Source: Paraflavitalea soli (GTDB taxonomy: Bacteria > Bacteroidota > Bacteroidia > Chitinophagales > Chitinophagaceae). Taken from it: a stretch of DNA of 64,000 nucleotides. The DNA is taken from positions 3,600,546 to 3,664,545 of the forward strand of contig NZ_CP032157.1 in assembly GCF_003555545.1 (NCBI RefSeq). Direction: 5' to 3'. Numbering within the stretch: position 1 is the stretch's first letter; each line of letters starts with the position of its first letter. Made by a program: the position numbers and the translations under genes. The notes beneath the pieces are model-generated. The model searched no databases. It was not told the DNA's origin and was given only the letters and a program-made list of their open reading frames with translations. This document shows positions 1-10,565 of this stretch, in pieces.

Positions 1-1
1 T

Positions 2-454
2 CCCCATCGTCCTTTTGATTATCATTTCCTCGATGAGGATTACAATAAAATGTACAATGCCGAGATCCGCCTGGGGAAGATCATGAACCTGTTTGCAGCC
101 ATTGCCATCGTGCTGGCTTGTATGGGACTATTTGGATTGTCGCACCATGCTATTCAGCAGCGCCAGAAAGAAATAGGTATCCGTAAAGTACTGGGCGCTT
201 CAGTAGCACAATTACTGCTGCTCGTATCAAAAGGCTTTATGAAGCTCGTGCTCATTGCTTTTGCCATTACTGTACCCGCCACCTGGTGGGCTATGAATAA
301 ATGGCTGGAAGATTTTGCTTATCGCGTGAACGTAAGCTGGCTGGTATTTGGCGTAGCCGGATTGCTGGTATTGCTGATAGCTGCTTTCACCGTGAGTTTC
401 CAGGCCATCAAAGCAGCATTGTCCAATCCGGTGAAGAGCCTGAGAAGTGAGTAG
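2..454 (+). CDS. ABC transporter permease, C-terminal fragment (cut by window edge)
   Basis: This is the last 150 residues of an FtsX/MacB-type permease whose 5' part lies before the window. The frame is open from base 2, and the upstream residues PFDYHFLDEDYNKMYNAE match the end of the second periplasmic domain in the complete neighbours, so the ATG at 50 is internal and not a start. Three membrane segments follow, with the cytosolic signature KEIGIRKVLGAS after the first, and the protein ends NPVKSLRSE like most of the array. The next permease starts 51 bp downstream, which suggests co-transcription. The family exports or extracts substrates using a separate ATPase; the substrate here is unknown. 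Confidence 0.93.
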   Translation, partial: PHRPFDYHFLDEDYNKMYNAEIRLGKIMNLFAAIAIVLACMGLFGLSHHAIQQRQKEIGIRKVLGASVAQLLLLVSKGFMKLVLIAFAITVPATWWAMNKWLEDFAYRVNVSWLVFGVAGLLVLLIAAFTVSFQAIKAALSNPVKSLRSE

Positions 455-505
455 AAAACAAACAGCGAACCTTATAAGAACTATAACCCTCCATAAAGCG
501 CACAC

Positions 506-2911
506 ATGATCAAAACATATTTCAAAACAGCCTGGCGCAATCTCCTGAAGCATAAAGCAGGCAGCATTATCAATCTGTTTGGCTTGACCATCGGCATGTC
601 TGCCGCTGTATTCATATTCCTGTGGGTACGCAATGAATTGAGTTTCGACAATTACCATCCCCAGGCACAAAATATCTACCGGATCAAGAACCTTTTATCC
701 GTCGATAAAACAAGCGTCTGGACCTGGGAAACCTCCCCGTATATGCTGGGTGAAAAGGCAAAAGCCGAGGTACCTGGAATACAATTGGTCACCCGCCTGT
801 GGTCGCTGACCAATAACGGACCTGCCCTCACCGTCAACAACAAGCTGGTGAAAGAGAAAGCGGCAGCCTACATCGATGCAAACTGGTTCAAAGTTTTTCA
901 CTATGATTTTCTCAGCGGCAGTGCAGATAACTTCAACCGCCACCCTTTTAGCCTGGTATTGACAGCTACAGCCGCCAGGAAATATTTCGACACCGAAAAC
1001 GCTGTAGGCAAGATCATTCATATAGATACCCTCGACTACCAGGTGCAGGGCGTGATAAAGGATTACCCTACCAATTCCAGTTTTGCCTATGATATGTTCA
1101 TCCCCCTGGCAGCCAAACATGCCAATGCCAAAAGTCTGAAGGATGATGAAACATGGAGCAACTTTAACTACCTCACTTTCGTGAGGTTGAACCCCTCGGC
1201 CAATCCACAAACTACTGCCACCAGGCTCAGGGCCATTTACAAAAAGAACAGGCAACAAGACAATACTGCTGTACAGCTAACAGCCCTGCGCGATATGCAT
1301 TTCGAAACAGGTCTGCAATCCTCACAACTGGGACATGGCAACCGGAAGGTGGTGAACATCTTTATGATATTGGGCATTGTGTTGCTGGTGATCGCCTGCA
1401 TGAATTACGTAAACCTTACCACTGCCAGGGCCACCATGCGCCTCAAGGAAGTAAGTGTGCGCAAGATCGTAGGCGCCGACAGAAAACACCTCTTCGGCCA
1501 GTTTGTACTGGAATCAGCATTGATAAGCCTGTTGTCCCTTGGCTTAACTTTATTGGTGATTAAGCTCTGCCTGCCTTTATTTAACCAGGTTACAGAAAGA
1601 AGATTTACCTTACCACTGTTATCATCTCCGTTATGGACCATCCTGGGCAGTACTTTCATAGCCAGCGTGCTACTCACCAGCATATACCCGGCCTTACTGC
1701 TGTCGTCCTTCCAACCCATTGCCGTATTCAGGGGCTCGGGCATCTTCCGGGTAAAAAATACTTCGCTTAGGAAAACACTGGTCGTATGCCAGTTTACCAT
1801 ATCCATTGTATTGATCGTGGCCACTATTGTGATCTACCGGCAAATGCAATTCATCCAACAGCAAAACGACCAATACGACAAATCACAGGTATTGACTTTT
1901 TCCATTCCCTGGTCCGACGCCATGAAAATGAAGAAACCTCAAAGAGAGGGGCTGGCCAAAAATATAGAACAGGCCCTCCGTTCACAGAGCGGAATAGAGA
2001 ACGTATCCATTATGAATGGCGGATCAGTGCTGGATTACCGTAGCTTTTCCTCCGGTGGCACAGACTGGGACGGCAGGGTGGAAGGATTTGATCCAGGTAT
2101 CACTTTCTTTAGTGCAGATACCAATTTCCGCAAGATACTAAACCTGCAACTGGCCGATGGACGCTGGTTTATTCCCAACAGTGTAGCCGATGCGCACAAC
2201 GCCATCCTCAATGAAACTGCCGTACGCGAACTGGGCATACGCAAGCCCGTGATCGGACAACGCTTTGTAGCCCGTGGCGATACCGGCGTGGTGATTGGCG
2301 TGGTAAAAGATTTTTATTATAAGAACATGCATGAAAAGATAGATCCGGTAGTGATTAAGAATGATGCTGAATATGCATTTTCCTTCCTGGTCAAGACCGT
2401 ACCGGGCAAGGCTTCAGCAGCCCAGGCAGCCATTGCACAGGTCTATAAAGCCCAGGTACCAGGGTCCATATTTGAGTACAAATTCCTGGATGATGAATTT
2501 GACCACCTGTACCGCGAAGACCATAAAACCGCCTCGCTGATCTGGACCTTTTCTCTGCTGGCCATTTTCATCTCCTGCCTGGGATTGTATGGACTGGCAG
2601 CTTTCAGTGCCGAACGTCGCCATAAAGAAATAAGCATTCGCAAGGTGCTGGGCGCCAGTATGCACAGCATTGTATCCCTGTTGTCGAAGGAATTTGTTTA
2701 CCTCGTATTGGCAGCCCTGTTGCTGGCTACCCCATTGGCCTGGTGGGCCATGAACAATTGGCTGCAAGATTTTGCCTACAGGATCCATATACAATGGTGG
2801 ATGTTTGTACTGGCAGGTGTATTAGCAGTAGCCATTACCCTGGTCACAGTAGGGTTTCAGGCCATTAAAGCTGCCCTGATGAACCCCGTGAAGAACCTGA
2901 GAAGTGAATAG
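506..2911 (+). CDS. FtsX/MacB-type ABC transporter permease (801 aa)
   Basis: This is an inner-membrane permease of the double-MacB layout used throughout the array. A basic amphipathic N-terminus (MIKTYFKTAWRNLLKHK) leads into membrane segment 1 at about 19-41. A first periplasmic core domain spans about 45-275, and three segments follow between about 282 and 405. Segment 5 lies at about 425-447, a second periplasmic domain runs to about 675, and there are three final segments. The two cytosolic signatures after segments 2 and 6 are KEVSVRK (314) and KEISIRKVLGAS (707), showing internal duplication. The tail is NPVKNLRSE. It has no nucleotide-binding domain; the only ATPase in the window is the gene at 37,809. 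The 166-bp gap downstream holds a putative control site. Substrate unknown. Confidence 0.95.
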   Translation: MIKTYFKTAWRNLLKHKAGSIINLFGLTIGMSAAVFIFLWVRNELSFDNYHPQAQNIYRIKNLLSVDKTSVWTWETSPYMLGEKAKAEVPGIQLVTRLWSLTNNGPALTVNNKLVKEKAAAYIDANWFKVFHYDFLSGSADNFNRHPFSLVLTATAARKYFDTENAVGKIIHIDTLDYQVQGVIKDYPTNSSFAYDMFIPLAAKHANAKSLKDDETWSNFNYLTFVRLNPSANPQTTATRLRAIYKKNRQQDNTAVQLTALRDMHFETGLQSSQLGHGNRKVVNIFMILGIVLLVIACMNYVNLTTARATMRLKEVSVRKIVGADRKHLFGQFVLESALISLLSLGLTLLVIKLCLPLFNQVTERRFTLPLLSSPLWTILGSTFIASVLLTSIYPALLLSSFQPIAVFRGSGIFRVKNTSLRKTLVVCQFTISIVLIVATIVIYRQMQFIQQQNDQYDKSQVLTFSIPWSDAMKMKKPQREGLAKNIEQALRSQSGIENVSIMNGGSVLDYRSFSSGGTDWDGRVEGFDPGITFFSADTNFRKILNLQLADGRWFIPNSVADAHNAILNETAVRELGIRKPVIGQRFVARGDTGVVIGVVKDFYYKNMHEKIDPVVIKNDAEYAFSFLVKTVPGKASAAQAAIAQVYKAQVPGSIFEYKFLDDEFDHLYREDHKTASLIWTFSLLAIFISCLGLYGLAAFSAERRHKEISIRKVLGASMHSIVSLLSKEFVYLVLAALLLATPLAWWAMNNWLQDFAYRIHIQWWMFVLAGVLAVAITLVTVGFQAIKAALMNPVKNLRSE

Positions 2912-2925
2912 TTGCATCAATAGCT

Positions 2926-2972
2926 TGTATCAAAAACGGACGGTTCCTGTACTGTTAACGAACATGTTCGTA
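2926..2972 (+). promoter_or_regulatory. Putative upstream control site, copy A (two 17-bp imperfect palindromes)
   Basis: By eye, about 36 of 47 bases match 32,451-32,497, with no gap, in front of another permease of the array. It contains TGTATCAAAAACGGACG and, 22 bp on, TGTACTGTTAACGAACA, both of the form TGT-N11-AC(A/G). The end is a perfect 14-bp palindrome, ACGAACATGTTCGT (2958-2971). The permease start lies about 105 bp downstream. Tandem sites spaced two helical turns apart suit an activator binding upstream, for example a sigma-54 enhancer-binding protein or a response regulator. That identity is inference. Confidence 0.6.
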
Positions 2973-3077
2973 GTGCCTTATACATAAACAATTGATTTAC
3001 AGCTTAGGTAAAGGCGGTATGCTTTCTGTTTTATATTGAAACCCGTACCAATCACCTGAATGTTTAAACTGTAATAT

Positions 3078-5471
3078 ATGTTAAGGGACTATTTCAAAAC
3101 CGCTCTCCGCAACCTGCTCCGTAACAAAACGTATGCAGCCATCAATATAGCCGGCATTGCCATCGGGCTGACCGCCTTTTGGATGATAGCCCTGTATGTA
3201 GCCGACGAGCTGAGCTATGATCGTTTTCATAGCAACGCCGGCCGCATTTACCGTGTAGCCCAGCATACCACCTGGGATGGCGGTAATATGCACCAGGCAA
3301 CTACTTCCTCCCCTTTCGCAGGCGCCCTGAAAGCCAGTTTTCCCGAGATACAGGAGGCTACCCGTATTTTGCCCGAAGGTGGCGGCATCATTAGTTACAA
3401 CAACAAGCCCATCAAGGCGGAGGATATCATGTTTGCGGATGCCAATATCTTTAAGGTATTCACTTTCCCTTTTATCAGCGGCAATCCGGCTACCGCGCTT
3501 GCCCGGCCCGAATCCATTGTATTGACAGAAAGCCTTGCCCGCAAACTGTTTTCAGATCCCCAAAAAGCACTCAACCAAACCGTTTACTTTTCAAACAACT
3601 ACCCTAACCTCGTAACCGGTGTGATCAAAGATATTCCCGGAAATACACACCTGCGTTTCAGCGGCCTTCGCTCATTGCCCACCAACTATACTGACAACTG
3701 GCAGAATTTTAACGCCTACACCTACCTGCTGTTGAACAAGGGCACCGACTATAAAAAGTTCGAAGCCCACCTGCCCGAATTTGCGGCAAAGACCATTCAA
3801 AAGCTTATGAAGGTCAATGATTATCGTATGGAGTTACAACCCCTTACGGCTATCCATTTACATTCCGACCTCCAGGTAGAGATCGGTCCCAACAGCAGTA
3901 TTACCCGTATTTACATCTTTATAGCTATTGCCGCCCTCATACTGATCATTGCTGTCATTAATTATATCAACCTGTCTACCGCACGCTCCTCTACCCGCAT
4001 CCGCGAAGTAGGCGTACGCAAAGTAATAGGTTCCGGCCGCCGCCACCTCATTGGCATGTTCATCGCAGAAGCCCTCGTAATGACCATCGTGGCCGCTATA
4101 GTGGCCTTCTTCCTGGCAACTGTATTGTTGCCCTTGTTCAACAATCTGTCGGGCAAAACCCTCACCATCGGACGCTTTGGCACCCTCACCACCATCCTGG
4201 TCATGCTGGGCTTTGCACTGCTCACCGGTTGTATGAGCGGCCTCTACCCTGCCCTCTTCCTGTCACGCTTCAAAGCCATTCCCGCCCTGAAAGGACAAAT
4301 GGGCAACCTGGCCAACAATATCCTGTTCAGAAGATCATTGGTAGTTTTCCAGTTCACCATCACCGTGATCATGATTGCCGGTTCCCTCATCATCTACCGG
4401 CAAATGCAATATACCAGCCAAAAAGACCTTGGGTTTAATAAGGACCAGGTACTTACTTTTCATATCCATGACCGTGAAGTGAGGAAGCAGGTGGCCGCCA
4501 TGAAAGACCAGCTTTCTAAAAACCCCAATATACTGGGAGTATCCGCAGCCGGAAATCCTATCGGCAATAATGACCTGGGTGCCCATGGATTTAACTTTGA
4601 AAAAAATGATGGTTCCTTCTCCACCAGCAGTAAGATGGCGCAGGAACTGATGGTGGATGCAGATTATATCCCTGCTCTCGATATCAAATTAACCCAGGGC
4701 AGGAACTTTTCTACAGCAGTAGAATCAGACAAATATGGTGCAGCCCTTGTCAACGAAACATTAATGCATGAGTTGGGTTGGAAAGATGCGATCAATAAGC
4801 GCCTGAGGTTTAAGTTTGGCGAAGGAGAGATCGGCGAAAGAACAGTCATTGGCGTTATTAAAGATTTTCATACCTATTCCCTGCAGCATAAAGTAGAGGC
4901 CATGGTGATGCTGATGCCGCCCGTAGCTGCCATGGAAGACAACCTGTATGTAAAGATCAATACCAGCCACACCAAAGAGGCATTGGCCTGGATCGAAAAA
5001 GTATACAAGCAATTTGACAAGAGCAATCCCGTAGAGTTTAATTTCCTCGACCAAAACTTTGCCCGCCAGTATTCAGCAGAACAAAAGCAGGAAACACTCT
5101 GCCTCATCTTTACTGTGCTGGCCGTTTCCATTGCCACCCTCGGTTTGTTTGGCCTGGCAGCCTTTACAGCACAACAACGGGTTAAAGAGATCGGCATTCG
5201 AAAAGTGCTGGGCGCTTCCGTACAATCCATCATTACCATGTTGAGCAAGGATTTCATTAAACTGGTGGCCATCGCTATCCTGATCGCTACACCCATTGCC
5301 TGGATGGCCATGGATCAATGGCTGCAGGGCTTTGCGTATCGCATAGACATCCAGTGGTGGGTATTCGGCCTGGCAGGTATACTGGCCCTGGTGATCACCA
5401 TTGCCACCATCAGCATTCACGCCATCAAGGCTGCCCTTGCCAACCCGGTCGATAGTCTGAGAAATGAATAA
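3078..5471 (+). CDS. FtsX/MacB-type ABC transporter permease (797 aa)
   Basis: It has the double-MacB layout described for 506-2911. The N-terminus is MLRDYFKTALRNLLRNK. The first signature is REVGVRKVIGSG (309) and the second KEIGIRKVLGAS (703). The tail NPVDSLRNE departs from the usual NPVKSLRSE at two positions. The ATG start is supported by alignment of its N-terminus with all paralogues. It is the first gene after the control site at 2926-2972, and the next permease begins only 22 bp after its stop, so it probably leads a sub-operon. A GTTTAAAC palindrome lies at 3062-3069 just before the start. Substrate unknown. Confidence 0.95.
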   Translation: MLRDYFKTALRNLLRNKTYAAINIAGIAIGLTAFWMIALYVADELSYDRFHSNAGRIYRVAQHTTWDGGNMHQATTSSPFAGALKASFPEIQEATRILPEGGGIISYNNKPIKAEDIMFADANIFKVFTFPFISGNPATALARPESIVLTESLARKLFSDPQKALNQTVYFSNNYPNLVTGVIKDIPGNTHLRFSGLRSLPTNYTDNWQNFNAYTYLLLNKGTDYKKFEAHLPEFAAKTIQKLMKVNDYRMELQPLTAIHLHSDLQVEIGPNSSITRIYIFIAIAALILIIAVINYINLSTARSSTRIREVGVRKVIGSGRRHLIGMFIAEALVMTIVAAIVAFFLATVLLPLFNNLSGKTLTIGRFGTLTTILVMLGFALLTGCMSGLYPALFLSRFKAIPALKGQMGNLANNILFRRSLVVFQFTITVIMIAGSLIIYRQMQYTSQKDLGFNKDQVLTFHIHDREVRKQVAAMKDQLSKNPNILGVSAAGNPIGNNDLGAHGFNFEKNDGSFSTSSKMAQELMVDADYIPALDIKLTQGRNFSTAVESDKYGAALVNETLMHELGWKDAINKRLRFKFGEGEIGERTVIGVIKDFHTYSLQHKVEAMVMLMPPVAAMEDNLYVKINTSHTKEALAWIEKVYKQFDKSNPVEFNFLDQNFARQYSAEQKQETLCLIFTVLAVSIATLGLFGLAAFTAQQRVKEIGIRKVLGASVQSIITMLSKDFIKLVAIAILIATPIAWMAMDQWLQGFAYRIDIQWWVFGLAGILALVITIATISIHAIKAALANPVDSLRNE

Positions 5472-5493
5472 ACAATCTTAAAACCAGCACCAT

Positions 5494-7950
5494 ATGCTGA
5501 AAAACTATTTACTGGTAGCCCTGAGAACACTTTGGAAACACAAAGTGTTTACGGCTATTAATATAGCCGGGCTGGCCATTGGCATCAGCGCCTCCCTGGT
5601 CATCTACCTGCTGGTACAATACGATTTCAGCTTTGATAAATTTCATAAAGAGGGCGACCGTATCCACCGCGTAGTCTCCAAATTCACCTCTCCGGATGGA
5701 GAAGAATACAAGAATTCCGGCGTGCCTGTTCCCATGGGCAATGCTGTACGTACCGAAATGGCAGGGCTCGATGTGGTCGCTCCATTTTACACCTGGGATG
5801 GAAGTGGTAAAGTAACCATACCAACGGCAAAGGAAGGCAAACCCGTCACCTATAAAAAACAGGAAGGCATTATTTTTGCCGATCCAGGTTATTTCATCCT
5901 ACTGCCCTACGAATGGGTAGCCGGCTCCCCCGTTACAGCATTACAACAACCCTACCAGGTAGTATTGACTACTGCCAATGCAGCCCTGTATTTCCCGGGC
6001 ATACAACCAGTTGAGCTGATCGGCCGGGAAATATACTTTGATGACACCATCAGAACCAGCATAACAGGTATTGTAAAAGACATTGCCCAAAACACTGATT
6101 TTACTTTCAAAACTTTCATTTCCTGGAGCACCCTTGAAAAGGGAAACCTGTCGAATGGAAATGCAGAGACCTGGAATAATACCACCAGCAGCTCACAATT
6201 ATTTGTAAAGCTGGCGGCCGGTACTACCGTAGCCAAAGCGGAAAAAGACATCCGCAACCTGTACAACAAATACCATAAACGCGACAAAGACGATAACACA
6301 AAAACAGCACACCTGCTGCAACCCTTGCGGGATATTCATTTTAATACAGACTATGGCAATTTTGATCAGCGTACAGCTCATAAGCCCACCCTCTATGGCC
6401 TGCTGGCCATAGGCGCTTTTTTATTGTTGTTAGGTGCTATCAACTTTATCAACCTGGCTACCGCCCAGGCTTCCCAACGGGCCAAAGAAATAGGTATCCG
6501 CAAAACACTGGGCGGCCAGAAAATACAACTGATCCTTCAATTCCTCAGCGAGACCTTCCTGGTCACACTGCTGGCCACCGCCCTCTCCGTTCTTATTACT
6601 CCGTTGCTCTTAAAGATATTTGCCGATTTTATTCCCAAAGAATTACACTTCAGCCTCATCAGCCACCCTGGTATTCTCCTGTTCCTGTTGGTGCTGCTCA
6701 TCGTAGTAAGCCTGCTGGCTGGATTTTATCCGGCCCTGGTACTGGCAGGTTATAAACCCGTATTAGTATTGAAGAACCAGGCATTTTCCAATACCGGCCA
6801 AACACGCAATGCCTGGTTGCGCAAAACACTCACCGTATCGCAGTTTGTGATCGCCCAGGTATTCATCATGGCCACTGTGCTGGTGAGCAAACAGATCCAT
6901 TATGCGATCAATAAAGATATGGGCTTCCGCAAAGATGCTATTGTCTATTTCCGGACCAACTTTTACGATACCGTGCGCAGCAACAAGCAGGTGCTGCTAA
7001 ATAAAATAGCTGCCATGCCGGGCGTGGCCATGGTAAGCCTTGCCAATAATCCGCCTTCGGGCAACAGCGTATGGTCCAGCACCTTCACCTATAAAGACGG
7101 TAAAAAGGACATACAAACCGATGTACAGATCAAACATGCCGATTCTAATTATATCAGGCTATACCAGCTTAGGCTATTGGCAGGCAGGAATATTACCCAA
7201 AGTGATACGGCAACCCAACTCATCATCAATGAGACCTTTGCCCATACACTAGGGTTTCAGCAGCCACAGGACGCCATTGGAAAAACGATTGGATGGAGTA
7301 ACAAGCAACTGCCCATCGTAGGCGTGGTAGCCGATTTCCACCAGCGTTCGCTGCACGAATCCATTAAACCACTGGCCATTGCCAATGCTACCGACAGGGC
7401 CCTTACGATCAATATCCTCCTGCAGCCTAAAACCAATGCCGGCGCCAACTGGTCTGCCACCATTAAACAAATGGAAAAGGTATGGAAAGCCCTTTACCCG
7501 GAAGAAGAGTTTGAGTACAGGTTTTTTGATGAGCAGATAGCTAAGTTTTACGAAAGTGAAAAACAGGTGTCTACCCTGCTCACCTGGGCTACAGGCCTCA
7601 CCATCTTCATCAGTTGCCTGGGCTTGCTGGGCCTGGTGATGTATACCACCGCTTTCAGGGTAAAGGAAATAGGTGTACGCAAGGTACTGGGCGCCACGGT
7701 CACACAACTGGTGACCCTCTTATCCAAAGATTTCATGCTATTGGTGATCCTGGCATTTTTTATCGCTACGCCCTTGGCGTGGTTAGCCATGCACCAATGG
7801 TTGAACAATTTCGCCTACCGCACCGGGGTCAGTATATGGGTATTCGGACTCAGTGCTGTGATGATGATCCTGATTGCACTGATCACTGTAGGATTGCAAA
7901 CCATCCGGGCAGCATTGGCCAACCCGGTAAATAGTTTAAGAAGCGAGTAA
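5494..7950 (+). CDS. FtsX/MacB-type ABC transporter permease (818 aa), twin of the gene at 32,688
   Basis: It has the same double-MacB layout, with signatures KEIGIRKTLGGQ (331) and KEIGVRKVLGAT (724) and tail NPVNSLRSE. It is slightly longer than most paralogues because the first periplasmic domain is larger. Of all the genes here it is closest to the permease at 32,688-35,138. Both share GISASLVIYL in segment 1, the stretch PVLVLKNQAFSN, WLRKTLTVSQF before segment 5, and FFDEQIA before segment 6. The gap to the preceding gene is 22 bp and to the next 75 bp, which suggests an operon. Confidence 0.95.
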   Translation: MLKNYLLVALRTLWKHKVFTAINIAGLAIGISASLVIYLLVQYDFSFDKFHKEGDRIHRVVSKFTSPDGEEYKNSGVPVPMGNAVRTEMAGLDVVAPFYTWDGSGKVTIPTAKEGKPVTYKKQEGIIFADPGYFILLPYEWVAGSPVTALQQPYQVVLTTANAALYFPGIQPVELIGREIYFDDTIRTSITGIVKDIAQNTDFTFKTFISWSTLEKGNLSNGNAETWNNTTSSSQLFVKLAAGTTVAKAEKDIRNLYNKYHKRDKDDNTKTAHLLQPLRDIHFNTDYGNFDQRTAHKPTLYGLLAIGAFLLLLGAINFINLATAQASQRAKEIGIRKTLGGQKIQLILQFLSETFLVTLLATALSVLITPLLLKIFADFIPKELHFSLISHPGILLFLLVLLIVVSLLAGFYPALVLAGYKPVLVLKNQAFSNTGQTRNAWLRKTLTVSQFVIAQVFIMATVLVSKQIHYAINKDMGFRKDAIVYFRTNFYDTVRSNKQVLLNKIAAMPGVAMVSLANNPPSGNSVWSSTFTYKDGKKDIQTDVQIKHADSNYIRLYQLRLLAGRNITQSDTATQLIINETFAHTLGFQQPQDAIGKTIGWSNKQLPIVGVVADFHQRSLHESIKPLAIANATDRALTINILLQPKTNAGANWSATIKQMEKVWKALYPEEEFEYRFFDEQIAKFYESEKQVSTLLTWATGLTIFISCLGLLGLVMYTTAFRVKEIGVRKVLGATVTQLVTLLSKDFMLLVILAFFIATPLAWLAMHQWLNNFAYRTGVSIWVFGLSAVMMILIALITVGLQTIRAALANPVNSLRSE

Positions 7951-8025
7951 GGCCCGCTTGTCATTTACAATCAGCCACTCGCCCAATTAAGAAAAGAACG
8001 AAGTACAAACTATATATTATAGCTC

Positions 8026-10434
8026 ATGATCAAAAACTATTTCAAAACTGCTTTCCGCAGCCTGCTGCGCAACAAGAGTTATGCAGCCATCAACATTACC
8101 GGACTCACTGTAGGTATAGCAGCCTGCCTGCTCATATACCTTATCACCAGCTATCACCTCAGTTTTGATAACTTCCATACCAGGAAGGACCGCATATACC
8201 GGGTCGTAAGCGAATCCATTGGGACCGGTACCGGCACTTCCCGCTCTGCGGGCGTACCTATTCCTACTGCAAAGGGATTGCGGAACGACTTTCCTGAACT
8301 GCAAGGAAAAGTGGCCGGCATATTCGGAAGCGGTAATGACCAGATCACCGTACTGGATGAACAGAATCGACCCGGCAAAAAATTCAAAGAAGCAAGAGGC
8401 CTGTACTTTGCAGAATCCCAGTTCTTTGACATTTTCGATTATAAATGGCTGGCAGGCGATCCCAAAACAGCCCTGGCCGATCCAAACAACGTGGTGCTTA
8501 CCCGGGATATCGCAGAGAAGTATTTTGGCGATTGGCATGCAGCCATGGGTCGCGCCATTAAATATGAAAATGCCGATGTATGGAAAGTAACCGGCATACT
8601 CGAAAACCTGCCCCCTAATACCGACTTTCCCCTGCAAATAGTAGCTCCGTTCAAAGCTTATAGTAATTCAAAGAGCGATGACTGGGTGAGCATCTATAGT
8701 TCAAACCAGGTTTATATTGCCTTGCCGGAAAATTACGCTTCTTCACGATTGAGCGCCTTACTGCCAGGTTTTGTAAAAAAACACAAACCAGCCGAAAACG
8801 CTACTGATGGCATGGCCTTACAACCGCTCACGGAAATGCACTTTGATACCCGTTTTAATGTTTTCTCCCGCCAGGTATTTAGCAAAGAACTGATCACTGC
8901 ACTATCCCTGATCGGCCTTTTCCTGCTCATCATCGCCTGTGTTAACTTCATCAACCTGGCCACCGCCCAGGCAGTAAACCGCGCCAAAGAAGTAGGTGTA
9001 CGCAAGGTATTGGGCAGCAGCCGCAAAAACCTTATTACCCAATTCATGAGCGAAACCTTGCTCATCACCCTCTTTGCTGTTGTATTGGCTACCGGCCTCG
9101 CGTGGATAGTCTTGCCTTCACTGAATACTTTGTTGCAGACACGCATATCCGCCAACTTTTTCAACAACCTCAAAATACCTGCCTTCCTGCTCGTCATCAC
9201 CCTGCTCGTAACCTTGCTCGCAGGCTTTTATCCGGCGCTGGTATTATCCGGCTACAATCCGATCACCGCCCTCAAAAGCAAGCTCGCCGCTAAAACTGGC
9301 AGTCTCTCACTCAGAAGAGCCCTCGTAGTATTCCAGTTTGCCATTGCACAGGTACTTGTCATTGGTATGCTGGTAGTCGTAAGCCAGATGAACTTCTTTA
9401 AAAATGCCTCCCTCGGATTTACCAAGGATCATATACTTTCTGTACCCATACCGGGCGACAGTGCAGGGCGGGCCAAGATTGATTACCTGCGCGCGCAGTT
9501 GCTGCAACAACCCGGCATCAGCGATGTGAGCTTTAGCTTTGGCAGCCCAGCTGAAAATGGCAACTGGAGCAGTGATTTCAATTTCGACAACGCTACCAAA
9601 AGCTGTGGTTTTGAAGCCAACCTGAAATGGGTGGATGTAGAACATTTTAAAACATTCGATCTGCAATTTGTGGCGGGCCGTCCTTTTTATCCCAGTGATA
9701 CCATACGTGAGTTTGTTGTAAGTGAAATACTGGTCAAGAAACTCGGTCTTAAAAGTCCACAGGACATCATAGGTAAAAAGATAAATCTTTGGGGTGGAGA
9801 GCATGTGGCCACCGTGTGTGGTGTGATCAAGGACTTCCATACCCTCTCACTCCGTCAACCTTTAGATCCCATCATTATGGCCCCCATGCGCTCTAACTAC
9901 CAAATGTTCAGCGCTAAAATACGGCCAGAGAAAGCAAAGGAAACCCTCGCCTATGTTGAAAAACTATGGACCAGCGCCTACCCCGACTTTGTGTATGAAT
10001 ACCAGTTCCTCGATGAGAAGATAGACCGTTTCTATCGCCGCGAATCACAGCTGTCACAACTCTATACCATTTTTGCAGGCATCGCCATATTCATTTCTTG
10101 CCTGGGTTTGTATGGTCTCGTATCCTTCATGGCCACCCAGCGTGTGAAAGAAGTAGGTATCCGCAAAGTATTGGGCGCTTCCGTAGCCAATATCGTTTAC
10201 CTGTTTTCCCGTGAGTTCACCGTGCTGATCCTTATTTCATTTTTGATCGCAGCACCACTGGCCTGGTATATCATGAGCCAATGGTTAGGAGATTTCGAAT
10301 ACCGTATTCAACTGGGCGCCGGCATATTCCTGCTGGCCATCGCCGGCTCCGTGTTCATTGCCTGGATCACCGTTGGCTATAGGGCAATAAGGGCTGCGCT
10401 CACAAATCCTGTGAAGAGTTTGAAGAACGAATAG
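8026..10434 (+). CDS. FtsX/MacB-type ABC transporter permease (802 aa)
   Basis: This double-MacB permease begins MIKNYFKTAFRSLLRNK. Its signatures are KEVGVRKVLGSS (321) and KEVGIRKVLGAS (708), and the tail is NPVKSLKNE, a variant shared only with the permease at 15,552. The region before the second membrane block reads YEYQFLDEKIDRFYRRE, the array-wide pattern FEYxFLDxxFxxxY. The 75-bp leader holds no repeat element and no clear promoter. The 154-bp gap after the stop is filled by heptad palindrome R1. Confidence 0.95.
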   Translation: MIKNYFKTAFRSLLRNKSYAAINITGLTVGIAACLLIYLITSYHLSFDNFHTRKDRIYRVVSESIGTGTGTSRSAGVPIPTAKGLRNDFPELQGKVAGIFGSGNDQITVLDEQNRPGKKFKEARGLYFAESQFFDIFDYKWLAGDPKTALADPNNVVLTRDIAEKYFGDWHAAMGRAIKYENADVWKVTGILENLPPNTDFPLQIVAPFKAYSNSKSDDWVSIYSSNQVYIALPENYASSRLSALLPGFVKKHKPAENATDGMALQPLTEMHFDTRFNVFSRQVFSKELITALSLIGLFLLIIACVNFINLATAQAVNRAKEVGVRKVLGSSRKNLITQFMSETLLITLFAVVLATGLAWIVLPSLNTLLQTRISANFFNNLKIPAFLLVITLLVTLLAGFYPALVLSGYNPITALKSKLAAKTGSLSLRRALVVFQFAIAQVLVIGMLVVVSQMNFFKNASLGFTKDHILSVPIPGDSAGRAKIDYLRAQLLQQPGISDVSFSFGSPAENGNWSSDFNFDNATKSCGFEANLKWVDVEHFKTFDLQFVAGRPFYPSDTIREFVVSEILVKKLGLKSPQDIIGKKINLWGGEHVATVCGVIKDFHTLSLRQPLDPIIMAPMRSNYQMFSAKIRPEKAKETLAYVEKLWTSAYPDFVYEYQFLDEKIDRFYRRESQLSQLYTIFAGIAIFISCLGLYGLVSFMATQRVKEVGIRKVLGASVANIVYLFSREFTVLILISFLIAAPLAWYIMSQWLGDFEYRIQLGAGIFLLAIAGSVFIAWITVGYRAIRAALTNPVKSLKNE

Positions 10435-10440
10435 GAAGAA

Positions 10441-10532
10441 AAGCTTCGAGCGACGAGCAGCGGGCTTCGGGCTAAATACAGGAGCGCCGTTCAAACCAAA
10501 GGCTCGCAGCTCGAAGCTCACAGCTCGTAGCT
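10441..10532 (+). repeat. Heptad palindrome R1 (intergenic)
   Basis: The left arm is four heptanucleotides of the form AGCTNYG (AGCTTCG, AGCGACG, AGCAGCG, GGCTTCG), followed by the invariant centre GCTAAATACA. The right arm is the complementary heptads GGCTCGC, AGCTCGA, AGCTCAC, AGCTCGT, then AGCT. The RNA would fold into an imperfect hairpin of about 25 bp. It starts 6 bp after a permease stop codon. Confidence 0.85.
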
Positions 10533-10565
10533 ATTTGTAAACAAAGCATCATCGGAAGTATTGTC